Origin: Inia geoffrensis
Taxonomy: Eukaryota; Chordata; Mammalia; Artiodactyla; Iniidae
Length of the DNA stretch: 64,000 nt
Assembly: GCA_036417435.1 (NCBI GenBank)
Contig: CM070903.1
Span: 55,156,001 to 55,220,000, forward strand
Direction: 5' to 3'
The notes below the pieces were generated by a model. The model did no database searches and was not told where the DNA came from. It was given only the letters and a program-made list of their open reading frames with translations. Both the position numbers and the translations under genes were made by a program. This document shows, one piece after another, positions 23,416 through 34,739 of this stretch; positions within the stretch are counted from its first letter, which is position 1, and the number at the start of each line of letters is the position of its first letter.

Positions 23416-24076
23416 AAGGCAAAAAATAATTTATCTTTCTTATTCTTAATCTAACAGATAATAATTGGTTCAAAATAATAATAGCAACAATGTATGTGAT
23501 TGTGTATGCCTATGTATATGTGTATATATGTATATACATGCATAAACATATACATATATATGCTTATGTGTAAATGAAGTGAACGAAAGCAGTGACACAA
23601 GGAACAGGAGGGGGGAATTACACATTCCTCCAAACCCACAGAATGTACAACACCAAGAGTGAGCCCTAGTGTAAATAATGAACTTGCAGTGGTAACGATG
23701 TGTTAATGTAGGTTCATTCACTGAAACAAATGTACCCCTCGGGTGCAGTTGATAGTGCGGGAGGCTGTAGGTGTTTCTGGGCAGAAGATATATGGGAACC
23801 CTGTGCTTTCTATTCAATTTTCTATGAACCTAAACTACTCTTAAAAAAAAAAAAAAGCAAATAATTGAATAAGGTAGTTTCTGATTTTAAAAGTGTTCAT
23901 CATTCTAGTAGATATTGATCGTATAGAGTGGAAAAGAAGAGAGAAAAAATAAAGAGGTCAGTAAATATCTATGAGTCAAGAAAAGAGAGTATTAATTCAC
24001 AAGAGATTGGGATGTTTGAGAAAATATGCCTAAGGTGTCGATAAGTGTAGAAATGAGATCTTCAAAAACTAGCAGA

Positions 24077-24286
24077 GGCTTCCCTGGTGGTGCAGTGGTT
24101 GAGAGCCTGCCTACCGATGCAGGGGACATGGGTTTGTGCCCCTGTCCGGGAAGATCCCACATGCCACGGAGTGGCTGGGCCCGTGAGAGCCATGGCTGCT
24201 AAGCCTGCACGTCCGGAGCCTGTGCTCTGCAACGGGAGAGGCCACGACAGTGAGAGGCCCGCATACCGAAAAAAAAAAAAAAAAAA
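24077..24286 (+). repeat. CHR SINE, long-body form
   Basis: Complete head, body ('ggagcctgtgctctgcaac') and an 18-A tail at 24269-24286. No convincing TSD is readable ('agcaga' and 'agcaaa' are weak). Confidence 0.92.
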
Positions 24287-24504
24287 GCAAAATCTTTGTG
24301 GGACTCTACTCATAAATGGGATGTCAACATAAATTGTTACAGTTTATATGGTTAGGACAGAAAGAAGAGGAAAGCTAAAATTGGTTTAATTATACATACA
24401 CACATTTACAATTCTACTGAAATATATTTTGACACCAAATTGATGAAAAATATAAATGAGAAATATTTTATCTTCAAAAGATTTTTAAAAAATATCATAA
24501 ACTG

Positions 24505-25413
24505 GAGATTGCTTCAAGATGGCAGAGTAGAAGGAACATGGGCTCACTCCCTCTTGCAAGAGCACCGGAATCACAACTAACTGCTGAACAATCATCGACA
24601 GGAAGACACTGGAACTCACCAGAAAAGATAACCCACATCCAAAGGCAAAGGAGAAGCTGCAATGAGATGGTAGGAGGGGTACAATCATAATAAAATCAAA
24701 TCCCATAACCACTGGGTGGGTGACTCACAAAGTGGAGAAAAATTATACGACAGAAGTCCACCCACCGGAGTGAAGGTTCTGAGCCCACATCAGGCTTCCC
24801 AAACTGGGGGTCTGGCAACGGCAGGAGGAATTCCCAGAGATCAGACTTGATGAAGGCGAGTGGGATTTGACTGCAGGCCTTTGACAGGACTTGGGTAAAT
24901 AGAGACTCCACTCTTGAAGGGAACACACAAAGTACTGTGCACATCAGGACCCAGGGGAAAGGAGCAGTGGCCCCATAGGAGACGGAACCAGACTTACCTG
25001 CTAGTGTTGGAGGGTCTCTTGCAGAGGTGGAGGAGGAGGCTGTGGCTCACCGTAGGGACAAGGACACAGGCAGCAGCAGTTCTGGGAAGTACTCCTTGGT
25101 GTGAACCCTCCTGGAGTCCACCATTCACCCCAGCAAGCAGCCTGTGGGCTCTGGTGCTGGGTCAGCTCAGGCCAAACAACCAACAGAGAGGGAACTCAGC
25201 CCCACCCATCAGCGAACAAGCAGATTAAAGTTTTACTGAGCTCTGCCCACTAGAGCAACACGCAGCTCTACCCACCACTAGTCCCTCCCATCAGGGAGCT
25301 TGCACAAGCCTCTTAGACAGCCTCACACACCTGAGGGCAGACAGCAGAAGCAAGAAGAACTACAATCCTGCAGCCTGTGGAATGAAAACCACATTCACAG
25401 AAAGATAGACAAA
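24505..25413 (+). promoter_or_regulatory. L1 5' UTR / internal promoter region
   Basis: About 0.9 kb precedes ORF1 and is not truncated. In L1 families the 5' UTR carries the internal Pol II promoter. CpGs are mostly lost here, so the promoter is probably decayed. Minus-strand open frames at 24696-24944 and 25001-25183 are shadows without domain evidence. Confidence 0.7.
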
Positions 25414-26328
25414 ATGAAAAGGCAGAGGACTATGTACCAGATGAAGGAGCAAGATAAAACCCCAGAAAAATTAAATGAAGTGGAGATAGGTAACCTTCCA
25501 GAAAAAGACTTGAGAATAATGATAGTGAAGATGATCCACGACCAGAGAAAAAGAGTGGAGGCAAAGATCGAGAAGATGCAAGAAATGTTTAACAAGGACC
25601 TAGAGGAATTAAAGAACAAACACCTAAAAGAATTAAAGAACAAACAAACAGAGATGAACAATACAATAACTGAAATGAAAAATACACTAGAAGGAATCGA
25701 TGGCAGAATAACTGAGGCAGAAGAACAGATAAGTGACCTGAAAGAAAGAATGGTGGAATTCACTGCCGTGGGAAAGAATAAAGAAAAAAGAATGAAAAGA
25801 AATGAGGAGAGCCTTAGAAACCTCTGGGACAACACTGAACACACCAACATTCGCATTATAGGGGTTCCAGAAGAACAGAGAATGAAAGTACCTGAGAAAA
25901 TATTTGAAGTGATTATACTCTAAAATTCCCTAACATGGGAAAGGAAATAGCCACCCAAGTCCAGGAAGCGCACAGAGTCTCAAGCAAGATAAACCCAAGG
26001 AGAAACACACCGAGACACATAGTAAGCAAACTGACAAAAATTCAAGACAAAGAAAAATTATTAAAAACAAGGGAAAAATGACAACATACAAGGAAACTCC
26101 CATAAGGTTAACAGCTGATTCTCAACAGAAATCGTACAAGCCAGAAGAGAGTGGCATGATATATTTAAAGTGATGAAAGGGAAAAACCTACAACCAAGAT
26201 TACTCTACCTGGCAAGGATCTCATTCAGATTTGATGGAGAAATCAAAAGCTTTACAGACAAGCAAAAGCTAAGAGAATTCAGCACCACCAAACCAGCTCT
26301 ACAACAAATGTTAAAGGAAATTCTCTAA
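25414..26328 (+). pseudogene. L1 ORF1 (ORF1p), broken
   Basis: The start ATG at 25414 is chosen because MKRQRTMYQMKEQDKTPEKL matches the usual N-terminus. The frame runs 169 codons through a lysine/glutamate-rich coiled coil (LEELKNKQTEMNNTITEM) to NIRIIGVPEEQ, the start of the RRM. It stops at 25921-25923, where a stop codon and a 1-nt deletion coincide. Homology resumes in the next frame (NFPNMGKEIATQVQEA), breaks again near 26080, and ends with LREFSTTKPALQQMLKEIL and a stop at 26326-26328. ORF1p is the trimeric RNA chaperone of the L1 particle. This copy could give only its rod domain. Confidence 0.9.
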
Positions 26329-26386
26329 GTGGGAAACACAAGAGAAGAAAAGGAACTACAAAAACAAACCCCAAACAATTAATAAA

Positions 26387-29300
26387 ATGGTAATAGGAAC
26401 ATACATATTGATAATTACCTTAAATGTGAACGGATTAAATGCTCCAACCAAAAGACACAGGCTTGCTGAATGGATACAAAAACAAGACCCATATATATGC
26501 TCTCTACAAGAGACCCACTTCAGACCTAGGGACACATACAGACTGAAAGTGAGGGGATGGAAAAAGATAGTCCGTGAAAATGGAAATCAAAAGAAAGCTG
26601 GGGTAGCAATGCTCATATCAGATAAAACAGACTTTAAAATAATGTTACAAGAGACAAGGAAGGACAGTACATAATGATCAAGGGATCAATCAAAGAAGAA
26701 GATATAACAATTATAAATATATATGCACCCAACATAGGAGCACCACAATACATAAGGCAACTGCTAACAGCTATAAAAGAAGAAATTGACAGTAACACAA
26801 TAATAGTGGGGGACTTTTAACACCTCACTTACACCAATGGACAGATCATCCAGACAGAAAATTAACAAGGGAACACAAGCTTTAAATGACACAATAGAGC
26901 AGATAGATTTAATTGATATTTATAGGACATTCCATCCAAAACCAGCACTTTCTTCTCAAGTGCACAAAAACATTCTCCAGAATAGACCACATCTTGGGTC
27001 ACAAATTAAGCCTCGGTAAATTTAAGATAACTGAAATCATATCAACCATCTTTTCCGACCACAATACTATGAGATCAGAAATCAATTACAGGGAAAAAAA
27101 TGTAAAAAACACAAACACATAAAGGCTAAACAATACATTACTAAATAGCCATGAGAGCACTGAAGAAATCAAAGAGGAAATCAAAAAATACCTAGGGACA
27201 AATGACAATGAAACACGATGATCCAAAACGTATGGGATGCAGCAAAAGCAGTTCTAAGAAGGAAGTTTAAAGCTATACAAGCGTACCTCAAGAAACAAGA
27301 AAAATCTCAAATAAACAATCTAAACTTACACTTAAAGGAACTAGAGAAAGAAGAACAAATAAAACCGAAAGTTAGTAGAAGAAATCATAAAGACCAGAGC
27401 AGAAGTAAATAGAAACAAAGAAAACAAAGAAAGCAAAGATCAATAAAACTAAAAGTTGGTTCTTTGAGAAGATAAACAAAATTGATAAACTTTTAGCCAG
27501 ACTCATCAAGAAAAAGAGGGAGAGGACTCAAATCAATAAAATTAGAAATGAAAAAGGAGAAGTTAAAATGGACCCTGCAGAAATACAAAGCATCATAACA
27601 GACTACTACAAGCAACTCTGTGCCAATAAAATGGACAACCTGGAAGAAATGGACAAATTCTTAGAAAGGTATAAACTTAAAAGACTGAACCAGGAGGAAA
27701 TAGAAAGTATGAACAGACCAGTCACAAGTAATGAAATTGAAACTGTGATTAAAAATCTTCCAACCAACAAAAGTCCAAGACCAGATGGCTTCACAGGTGA
27801 ATTCTATCAAACATTTAGAGAAGAGCTAACACCCATCCTACTCAAACTATTCCAAAAAATTGCAGAGGAAGGAACATTCCCAAACTCATTCTATGAGGCC
27901 ACCATCACCCTGATACCAAAACCAGACAAAGATACTACAAAAAAAAGAAAATTACAGACCAATATCACTGACGAATATAGATGCAAAAATCCTCAACAAG
28001 ATACTAGCAAACAGAATTCAACAACACATTAAATGGATCATACACCATGATCAAGTGGGATTTATCCCAGAGATGCAAGGATTCTTCAATATATGCAAAT
28101 CAATCAATGTGATACACCATATTAACAAATTGAAGAATAAAAACCATATGATCATCTCAATAGATGCAGAAAAAGCTTTCGACAAAATTCAACACCCATT
28201 CATGATAAAAACTCTCCAGAAAGTGGGCATAGAGGGAACCTATCTCAACAAAATAAAGGCAATATACAACAAACCCACAGCAAACATCATTCTCAATGGT
28301 GAAAAACTGAAAGCATTTCCTCTAAGATCAGGAACAAGGCAAGGATGTCCACTCTCACCAGTATTATTCAACATAGTTTTGGAAGTCCTACCCATGGCAA
28401 TCAGAGAAGAAAAAAAAAATAACAGGAATACAAATTAGAAAAGAAGAAATAAAACTGTCACTGTTTGCAGATGACATGATACCATACATAGAGAATCCTA
28501 AAGGTGCCACCAGAAAACTACTAGAGCTAATCAATGAATTTGGTGAAGTCACAGGATACAAAATTAATGCACAGAAGTCTTTTGCATTCCTATGTACTAA
28601 CAATGAAAGATCAGAAAGAGAAATTAAGGAAACTATCCCATTCACCATTGCAACAAAAAGAATAAAATACCTAGGAATAAACCTACCTAGGGAGACAAAA
28701 GACCTGTGCTCAGAAAACTATATGACAATGAAGAAAAAAATGAAATATGACACAAACAGATGGAGAGATATACCATGTTCTTGGACTGGAAGAATCAATA
28801 TTGTGAAAATGATTATACTACCCAAAGTCATCTACAGATTCAATGCACCAGTGGCATATTTTACAGAACTAGAACAAAAAAATCTTAAAATTTGTATGGA
28901 GACACAAAAGATTCCAAATAGCCAAAGCAATCTTGAGGGAAAAAAACTGGCCTGGAGGAACCAGACTCCCTGACTCCAGACTATAGTACAAAGCTATGGT
29001 AATCAAGACAATATGGTACTGGCACAAAAACAGAAATATAGATCAATGGAACAGTATAGAAAGCCCAGAGATAAACCCACGCACCTATGGTCAACTAATC
29101 TATGACAAAGGAGGCAAGGATATATAATGGAGAAAAGGCAGTCTGTTCAATAAGTGGTACTGGGAAAACTGGACAGTTACATGTAAAAGAATGAAACTAG
29201 AACACTCCCTAACACCATACACAAAAATAAACTCAAAATGGATTAAACACCTAAATGTAAGGCCAGACACTATAAAACTCTTGGAGGAAAACATAGGAAG

Positions 29301-30395
29301 AACACTCTTTGACATAAATCACAACAAGATCTTTTTTGACCCACCTTCTAGAGTAATGGAAATAAAAACAAAAATAAACAAAATGGGACCATATTAAAGT
29401 CTTTTGCACAGCAAAGGAAGCTATAAACAAGATGAAAAGACAACCCTCAGGATGGGAGAAAATATTTGCAAACGAATCAACGGACAAAGGATTAATCTCC
29501 AAAATATATAAACAGCTCATGCAGCTCAATATTAAGAAAACAAACAGTCCAATCCAAAAATGGGCAGAAGACCTAAATAGATATCTCTCCAAAGAAGACA
29601 TACAGATGGCCAAGAGGCACATGAAGAGCTGCTCATCACTAATTATTAGAGAAATGCAAATCAAAACTGCACTGAGGTATCACCTCACACCAGTTAGAAT
29701 GGGCATCATCAGAAAATCTACAAACCACAAATGCTGGAGAGGGTGTGGAGAAAAGGGAACCCTCTTGCACTGTTGGTGGGAATGTAAGTTGATGCAGCCA
29801 GTATGGAAAACAGTATGGACGTTCCTTAAAAAACTAAAAATAGGGGCTTCCCTGGTGGTGCAGTGGTTGAGAGTCCGCCTGCCAATGCAGGGGACGCAGG
29901 TTCGTGCCCCGGTCCGGGAGGATCCCACGTGCCGCGGAGTGGCTGGGCCCGTGAGCCATGGCTGCTGAGCCTGCGCGTCTGGAGCCTGTGCTCTGCAACA
30001 GGAGAAGCCACAGCGGTGAGAGGCCCGTGTACCACACACAAAAAAAAAAAAACAAAAAAAAACTAAAAATAGAATTATCATATGACCGAACAATCCCACT
30101 CCTGGGCATAAACCCAGAGAAAACCAAAATTCAGAAAGACACATGCACCCCGATGTTCATTGCAGCACTACTTACAATAGCCAGGTCAAGGAAGCAACCT
30201 AAATGCCCATCGACAGACGAATGGATAAAGAAGATGTGGTAATGTATATGATGGAATATTACGCAGCCATAAAAAGGAACAAAATTGGGTCATTTGTAGA
30301 GACGTGGATGGACCTAGAGACTGTCATATGGAGTGAAGTAAGCCAGAAAGAGAAAAACAAATATCGTATATTAATGCATATATGTGGAATCTAGA
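26387..30395 (+). pseudogene. L1 ORF2 (endonuclease-reverse transcriptase), broken and SINE-split
   Basis: The start at 26387 gives MVIGTYILIITLNVNGLNAP, the AP-endonuclease N-terminus, with LQETH (catalytic Glu) and a first break at 26672. A T insertion disrupts the GDF motif near 26816. SDHN is intact at 27054-27065. The RT region includes [14 protein letters not shown] (near 27765), [14 protein letters not shown] (28157-28198), [10 protein letters not shown] (near 28331) and an intact catalytic FADD at 28464-28475. An A-run frameshift lies near 28410. The cysteine-rich C-terminus ([18 protein letters not shown]) is at about 29728-29790. A SINE splits the frame at 29844. It has at least five breaks in all, so no active enzyme is possible. 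Confidence 0.92.
29844..30056 (+). repeat. CHR SINE inserted in L1 ORF2
   Basis: Long-body copy with head, B box and 'cacacacaaaaa' tail. The TSD 'aaaaaactaaaaatag' at 29828-29843 and 30057-30072 consists of L1 sequence, so it proves the SINE is younger than the L1. A 178-codon frame (29432-29968) runs from L1 ORF2 into the SINE. Confidence 0.96.
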
Positions 30396-30598
30396 AAAAT
30401 GGTACAGATGAACTGGTTTGCAAGACAGAAATAGAGACACAGATGTAAAGAACAAACGTATGGACACCAAAGGGGGAAAGCGGGGATGGGGGTGATGAGG
30501 GGGTGGTGGTGTGATGCATTGGGAGATTGGAATTGACATGTATACGCTAATGTGTTAAAATAGCTAATGAGACCCTGCTGTATAAAAAAAAAAAAAAA

Positions 30599-30774
30599 AG
30601 AATTCAGATGAAACTAGTTTATGCATGCAAAATAGTATGTTAAGGAACAAAAGCAATTCCATAAATATTTTGTGGGAAGGCAGTATCCATGAAGTAAGTC
30701 TAAAGTTTTCAAAGTGCTTCTGAGAGTCAAATAATAATAAAGATTTTTAAATGTTGAAAAAAGATAAATAAAAT
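30599..30774 (+). other. 3' transduced sequence of the L1
   Basis: This AT-rich, non-L1 segment lies between the L1 poly-A and the right-hand TSD. It ends with 'aataataataaag' and a second A-rich tail ('aagataaataaaat'), as expected for a transcript that read past the L1 poly-A signal and was polyadenylated downstream before insertion. Confidence 0.75.
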
Positions 30775-30854
30775 AAAATATCATAAACTGAATAAAATAT
30801 CTTTCTGATGCTAGTCCAGAATCAGTTTCCATTCCTGATAACAACTTTCAGAGG

Positions 30855-30871
30855 ACTACAATTCCCAGCAT
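30855..30871 (+). promoter_or_regulatory. ZNF143/THAP11-like motif
   Basis: 'actacaattcccagcat' matches the core of the well-known ZNF143 (STAF/SBS) consensus ACTACAATTCCCAGNATGC over most of its length. It is isolated, with no CpG island around it, so function is doubtful. Confidence 0.4.
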
Positions 30872-31385
30872 TATCTGGGGCTTTGTCATTTCAAATTCCT
30901 TTGTAAGAACTATAGTTCAGATATTTTAAGTATCAGACAATACTACAAATCAGCCATTCCATTTTAAGTTTAATGTGGCCTTCAGTTTTATATCCAAGGT
31001 TTAAGGACAAATTAAAGTAGTAAGTTGATGCATAATATTAAAAATCAAAAAAAATAAGTGCGAGCAAAATAATTCCTTTGCATCTGAAAATGTTCAGAAA
31101 GCGTCTTCTTCAAGCAATTCACAGAGATTCTGTTTGTGAGGTGGTGTCAATGAAACTGCATAATTACTATTGCCCAAAGCTTTAAGTCCAGAAGGTGCAG
31201 AGGAGACATGACTTGAATCCAGTTGCTACTGGAGTGGAAGGGCAACATTACTACCAGCAGTAGCCTATTCTGACTAAAGTTGGCAAAAAATATCTTCCCT
31301 TTTTGCTAACCTACTTGATATTGTCAGTGTGTGGTACGGTGACCACACATAGGAGCAATCTGGCAGTCAACAGAGCTAGGAAATG

Positions 31386-31421
31386 ATTATGGGGCAGAAA
31401 TGATTATTTCTGCCCCATAAT
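31386..31421. repeat. perfect 16-bp inverted repeat, 4-nt loop
   Basis: The left arm 'attatggggcagaaat' (31386-31401) and its exact reverse complement (31406-31421) are separated by 'gatt'. It is not part of any repeat I recognise. Confidence 0.95.
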
Positions 31422-31850
31422 GCCAACGTCAAACATTTGAGAAGTAACACTTTAAGCAATAAGATCAAAGTGATGATTCAATATATTTTGTGGAAAATTT
31501 TTCAGGTGTATCCTTGTCTCAAGAATTTCATTCTGTGATGGTGACCCCAGCTTTGGTTTTGACTTCATCCGAATATTGAGTTCAAACTTGGCCCTTTGTT
31601 ATTGAGCCAATGTGTTATTTGTTACATTTCTATTGTGAATAGATATGAAAGAATAATCAGAATACAAGGATTATCTAGCACCTACCACCTGATTTAAGAA
31701 AAAGAACAATACGCTATTATTGTTCAGTGCCTTTCCTCATCCCGTCCTTCTTCCCAGAGGTATACACTCTTCTTATTTTTGTTCTGCTTCTTGTCTCTCT
31801 ACATTTTCTACTTGGCACTAAATTCTAAATTTAATAACATATTTCTATTT

Positions 31851-31895
31851 CTCTCTCGCGCGCGCGCGCGCTCTCTTTCTCTCTTTCTCTCTCTC
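31851..31895 (+). repeat. (CT)n-(CG)7-(CT)n composite simple repeat
   Basis: A run of seven CG units (31857-31870) is embedded in a CT-rich tract. Alternating CG of this length favours Z-DNA, and it is rare outside CpG islands in mammals. Confidence 0.95.
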
Positions 31896-31899
31896 AAAT

Positions 31900-33250
31900 G
31901 CCAACAAAAATTTTTCCCCAATATCTGGGCAACTAAAATTCTACCTTACCCTCCAGAGTCCTCATCTTAAGGAGTCACTGGCTAGCAGACAAGCAGCATG
32001 TGTCCCTGCGGGCATATGATTCAAACCAAGAAATAGAAAAATCTTGCTGAAGGGGCTTTCTAGTCACAAAATGACACCTTCATAGATCTCTGAGAGCTCC
32101 TGGTAGTTATTTGGTTTGTCGTCAGTTTTTAGTCACTGAAATACTGCCACCTTCAGGAAGAAATGTGGGAATCTGCAATTGCATTCTCATCGGGTTCCCT
32201 TTAAATCCAAACTTTACACTGCCCTTTCTTTAAACACACCTGTAAATAAATTATCCTGTTATTTTCCCCATATATCTAAATATTAGTAATCTATTTCTGT
32301 ATACCTTTTTAACTTATTAGTTTTTTCCCAAACAACTAAATATTACAGTAAAAAGCTGCCCATAAATAATAAATGGAAGAGAATTCACAATTATCCATCA
32401 AATAAAAATTACTTTAATAAAACCATGGCTTTGCAGATATTAAATTATGAAGCATGAAGAACAGGCCCTAAAATATTTTCTGTGCTCAAATAATAAAATA
32501 TATATAAAAACATCTAGGTATATGGTTTTAAAAAATAATTCCAGAACAATTTATACATATTACAAAAAATATTTCCTTAAATGTATATATTGAGGCTTCT
32601 AAACTAGAAGCGTTTTTTTTTCCCCTTTACATTTTAGCTCCTCCTTCATTTATGGGTTAACATAAAAATTATAAGCAGTTCTGTACCAACTTTTCTCTCT
32701 CTCTGTCTCCCTCTACTTCTCTCTCTCTGCTCTTTTTTCCTTTATAAATTCAGCTCTCTTTTTCATGATCTATTCTTGATCTAATTTTTATTACTATTAT
32801 TATTAAAATTACTTTTCTTTGTGCTTATACTTTTCCCTTTTTTTCCCATCTTCCTCCTCTCTTCATTGGTTTACTTTTGCTTCACTTAGAAAGTCCATTG
32901 TAAGTTGCCAATTACTTTTATGTACTATTAGCAATGCCTACAGTGCCCACTTTCAGTTTTCTCTTTATTCAAAATCCATTCCCTATTATCAGACAATGCC
33001 ATCAAGTACTTTTCCAAAACAAAGTTTTTTTTTTAATTACCGTGAAATGTCACAAAACATGAATTACATAGACCAATTGGAAAGGACACATAACACAAAA
33101 CCTCCTGTTATTTTTATCTTCTAAAGTAATTTGACAATTATAAAGATATCATTTCCCCAGATTAATTTAAAATTGTATAAACTAAAATCTCCGTGAAAAG
33201 AAGAATAGATGAATGGAGCAGAAACAGATAGTAGGATAGATGAGAATTTA
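31900..33250. other. AT- and pyrimidine-rich non-coding DNA
   Basis: A CT-rich low-complexity stretch lies at about 32690-32740. The 101-codon frame at 32819-33124 shows no domain and lies in AT-rich DNA. I do not support it as a gene. Confidence 0.45.
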
Positions 33251-33264
33251 GCATGTGTTATTTT

Positions 33265-34185
33265 TTTATGTGGGGAAAATTGCTTATTTAATAAATGATG
33301 ATAGAACAATTGGTTAACCATTTGAAAAAACAATAAAATTATATCTCTTACCTCATAATACACAAAAATAAAGCCCAAATAGAGTGAAGTATTTTTTAAA
33401 ATAAAGGTCTATTTAAAAAAATATGTGAATATTTATTGAATTGTAATGTAGATAAAGAAGACACAATAAAGAAAAAAGATTGATGTGTGGGTTAACAAAA
33501 ATGTAAAGTATCTCTGTTAAAAGCATCATAATATAATTAAAAGGCAAATAGCAAACTTGGAAAACTAATTTTCAACATTAATGGCAGGTAAAGGTTTAAT
33601 ATCTTTATAGCAAAAAATGAGCAAAGGTCATGAATAGACAAGTCAAAAGAAATATTCATGTTCAATATACAATATGAAATGTTTAATCTCATTAGGAATC
33701 AAAAACAGATTAAAAGAGCAAGTTTTTGCCTCTAAAATCAATGAATATTTTAAAAATTGTAATACCTGGCTTCATAAAGGGTGTTGCAAAAAGGGTACTA
33801 TCATATGTAATCTTTTTTGAATAACAGTTTGCCAATATATATCCAAAGTCTTAATGTGCTTATTCTTTGACCCAGCAATTCCTTAGGCCATGGTCCTGTA
33901 TGTCCAAAAAGAATAATCAAGTTACAAAAGAAATTTACATATAAGAATAATCATGGTGGGGACTGGTAAAATAAATAATTAATACTATACAGTTATTTAT
34001 TCAGTTTCAAAAATAATTACATTGGACAATGCTCAAGTATTTATAAAAAGATTAAAGAAAGTTATTAAGCTATAATACAGAATAATCAGAATGTATACTT
34101 ATATACAGAGAGAAGAGACTGACAACATATTGTTAATTGGTTTTTTTTTTGAGTGGTAATACTATGGTTAATTTCTTTTCTTTTT
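33265..34185 (+). mobile_element. old L1M ORF2 3'-region fragment
   Basis: Ordered remnants of L1 ORF2 are visible: 'gaacaattggttaaccatttg', 'caaaggtcatgaatagacaa' and 'ctttgacccagcaattcc'. Stops and indels are dense. This is an older family than the 24.5-kb element. Confidence 0.65.
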
Positions 34186-34202
34186 TAAAATACCTGATCG
34201 TA

Positions 34203-34564
34203 GGACTTCCCTGGTGGCACAGTGGCTAAGAATCCACCTGCCAGTGCAGGGGACACAGGTTCAAGCCCTGGTCTGGGAAGATCCTACATGCCGCGGAGCA
34301 GCTAAGCCCGTGCACCACAACTACTGAGCCTACGCTCTAGAGCCTGCAAGCCACAACTACTGAGCCCATGTGCCACAACTACTGAAGCCCGTGCACCTAG
34401 AGCCCATGCTCTGCAACGAGAAGCCACCACAGTGAAAAGCCCGCCTGCCACAACGAAGAGCAGCCCCCCACTCACCACAACTAGAGAAAGCCCATGCACA
34501 TCAATGAAGACCCAACACAGCCAAAAATAAAAATAAATAAGTTTTTTAAAAATAATAAATAAAT
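34203..34564 (+). repeat. CHR SINE, expanded body
   Basis: Head, B box ('aggttcaagccctgg') and several 'ccacaactactgagcc' units, then a long A/T-rich tail. The TSD 'aaaatacctgatcgta' lies at 34187-34202 and 34565-34580 (one mismatch). Confidence 0.94.
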
Positions 34565-34739
34565 AAAATACCTGATTGTATTTTCAAATTTTCTATAACA
34601 ATATGACATTTTAAAAACAGTTGTTTTTAAACCATTAAAAACCCTTATTTCAATTCCATGTTTAAATCATGTATACTAATGGGAAAGCAGAAACATCATA
34701 TGCAACATACATTTCAAAAAAATGATTCCTTAATTAAAG

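Larger units (their letters stand above)
21490..23860 (+). mobile_element. HAL1-like half-LINE (L1M-type 5' UTR + ORF1 + 3' UTR)
   Basis: The 5' part (21500-22110) has L1M-like 5' UTR phrases such as 'gtcgctccatcctaatgag' and 'gctgaacaaactgaaaaat'. ORF1-like sequence follows from about 22410 to 23330. An L1M-like 3' UTR ('gaatgtacaacaccaagagtg', 'acaaatgtacccctcggg') closes at a poly-A run near 23841-23855. There is no ORF2 (endonuclease or reverse transcriptase) between ORF1 and the 3' UTR, and the roughly 2.35-kb span fits the HAL1 design. A short CHR SINE interrupts the 5' UTR. An L1M copy with an internal deletion is the alternative. Confidence 0.6.
24505..30774 (+). mobile_element. 5'-complete L1 retrotransposon with 3' transduced tail
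   Basis: The insertion starts 'gagattgcttcaagatggc', the typical 5' end of young artiodactyl/cetacean L1. It runs through a 5' UTR (24505-25413), ORF1, ORF2 and a 3' UTR with a first poly-A run near 30583-30598. A perfect 16-bp TSD 'aaaatatcataaactg' lies at 24489-24504 and 30775-30790, about 175 bp beyond that poly-A, so the segment 30599-30774 arrived with the element. Both ORFs are broken by stops and frameshifts, so the copy is immobile. Without the SINE nested in ORF2 and its TSD copy the length is about 6.0 kb. Confidence 0.92.
30791..31850. other. non-coding DNA with a ZNF143-like motif and a hairpin
   Basis: No gene was recognised. Two small features inside it are listed separately: a motif at 30855-30871 and a perfect inverted repeat at 31386-31421. 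Confidence 0.5.

Noticed and set aside
25395..25856. 153-codon minus-strand open frame
   Set aside because: Antisense shadow of L1 ORF1.
24505..30774. Possibly active full-length L1
   Set aside because: ORF1 has a stop plus frameshift and ORF2 has several breaks and a SINE insertion, so it cannot supply its own proteins.
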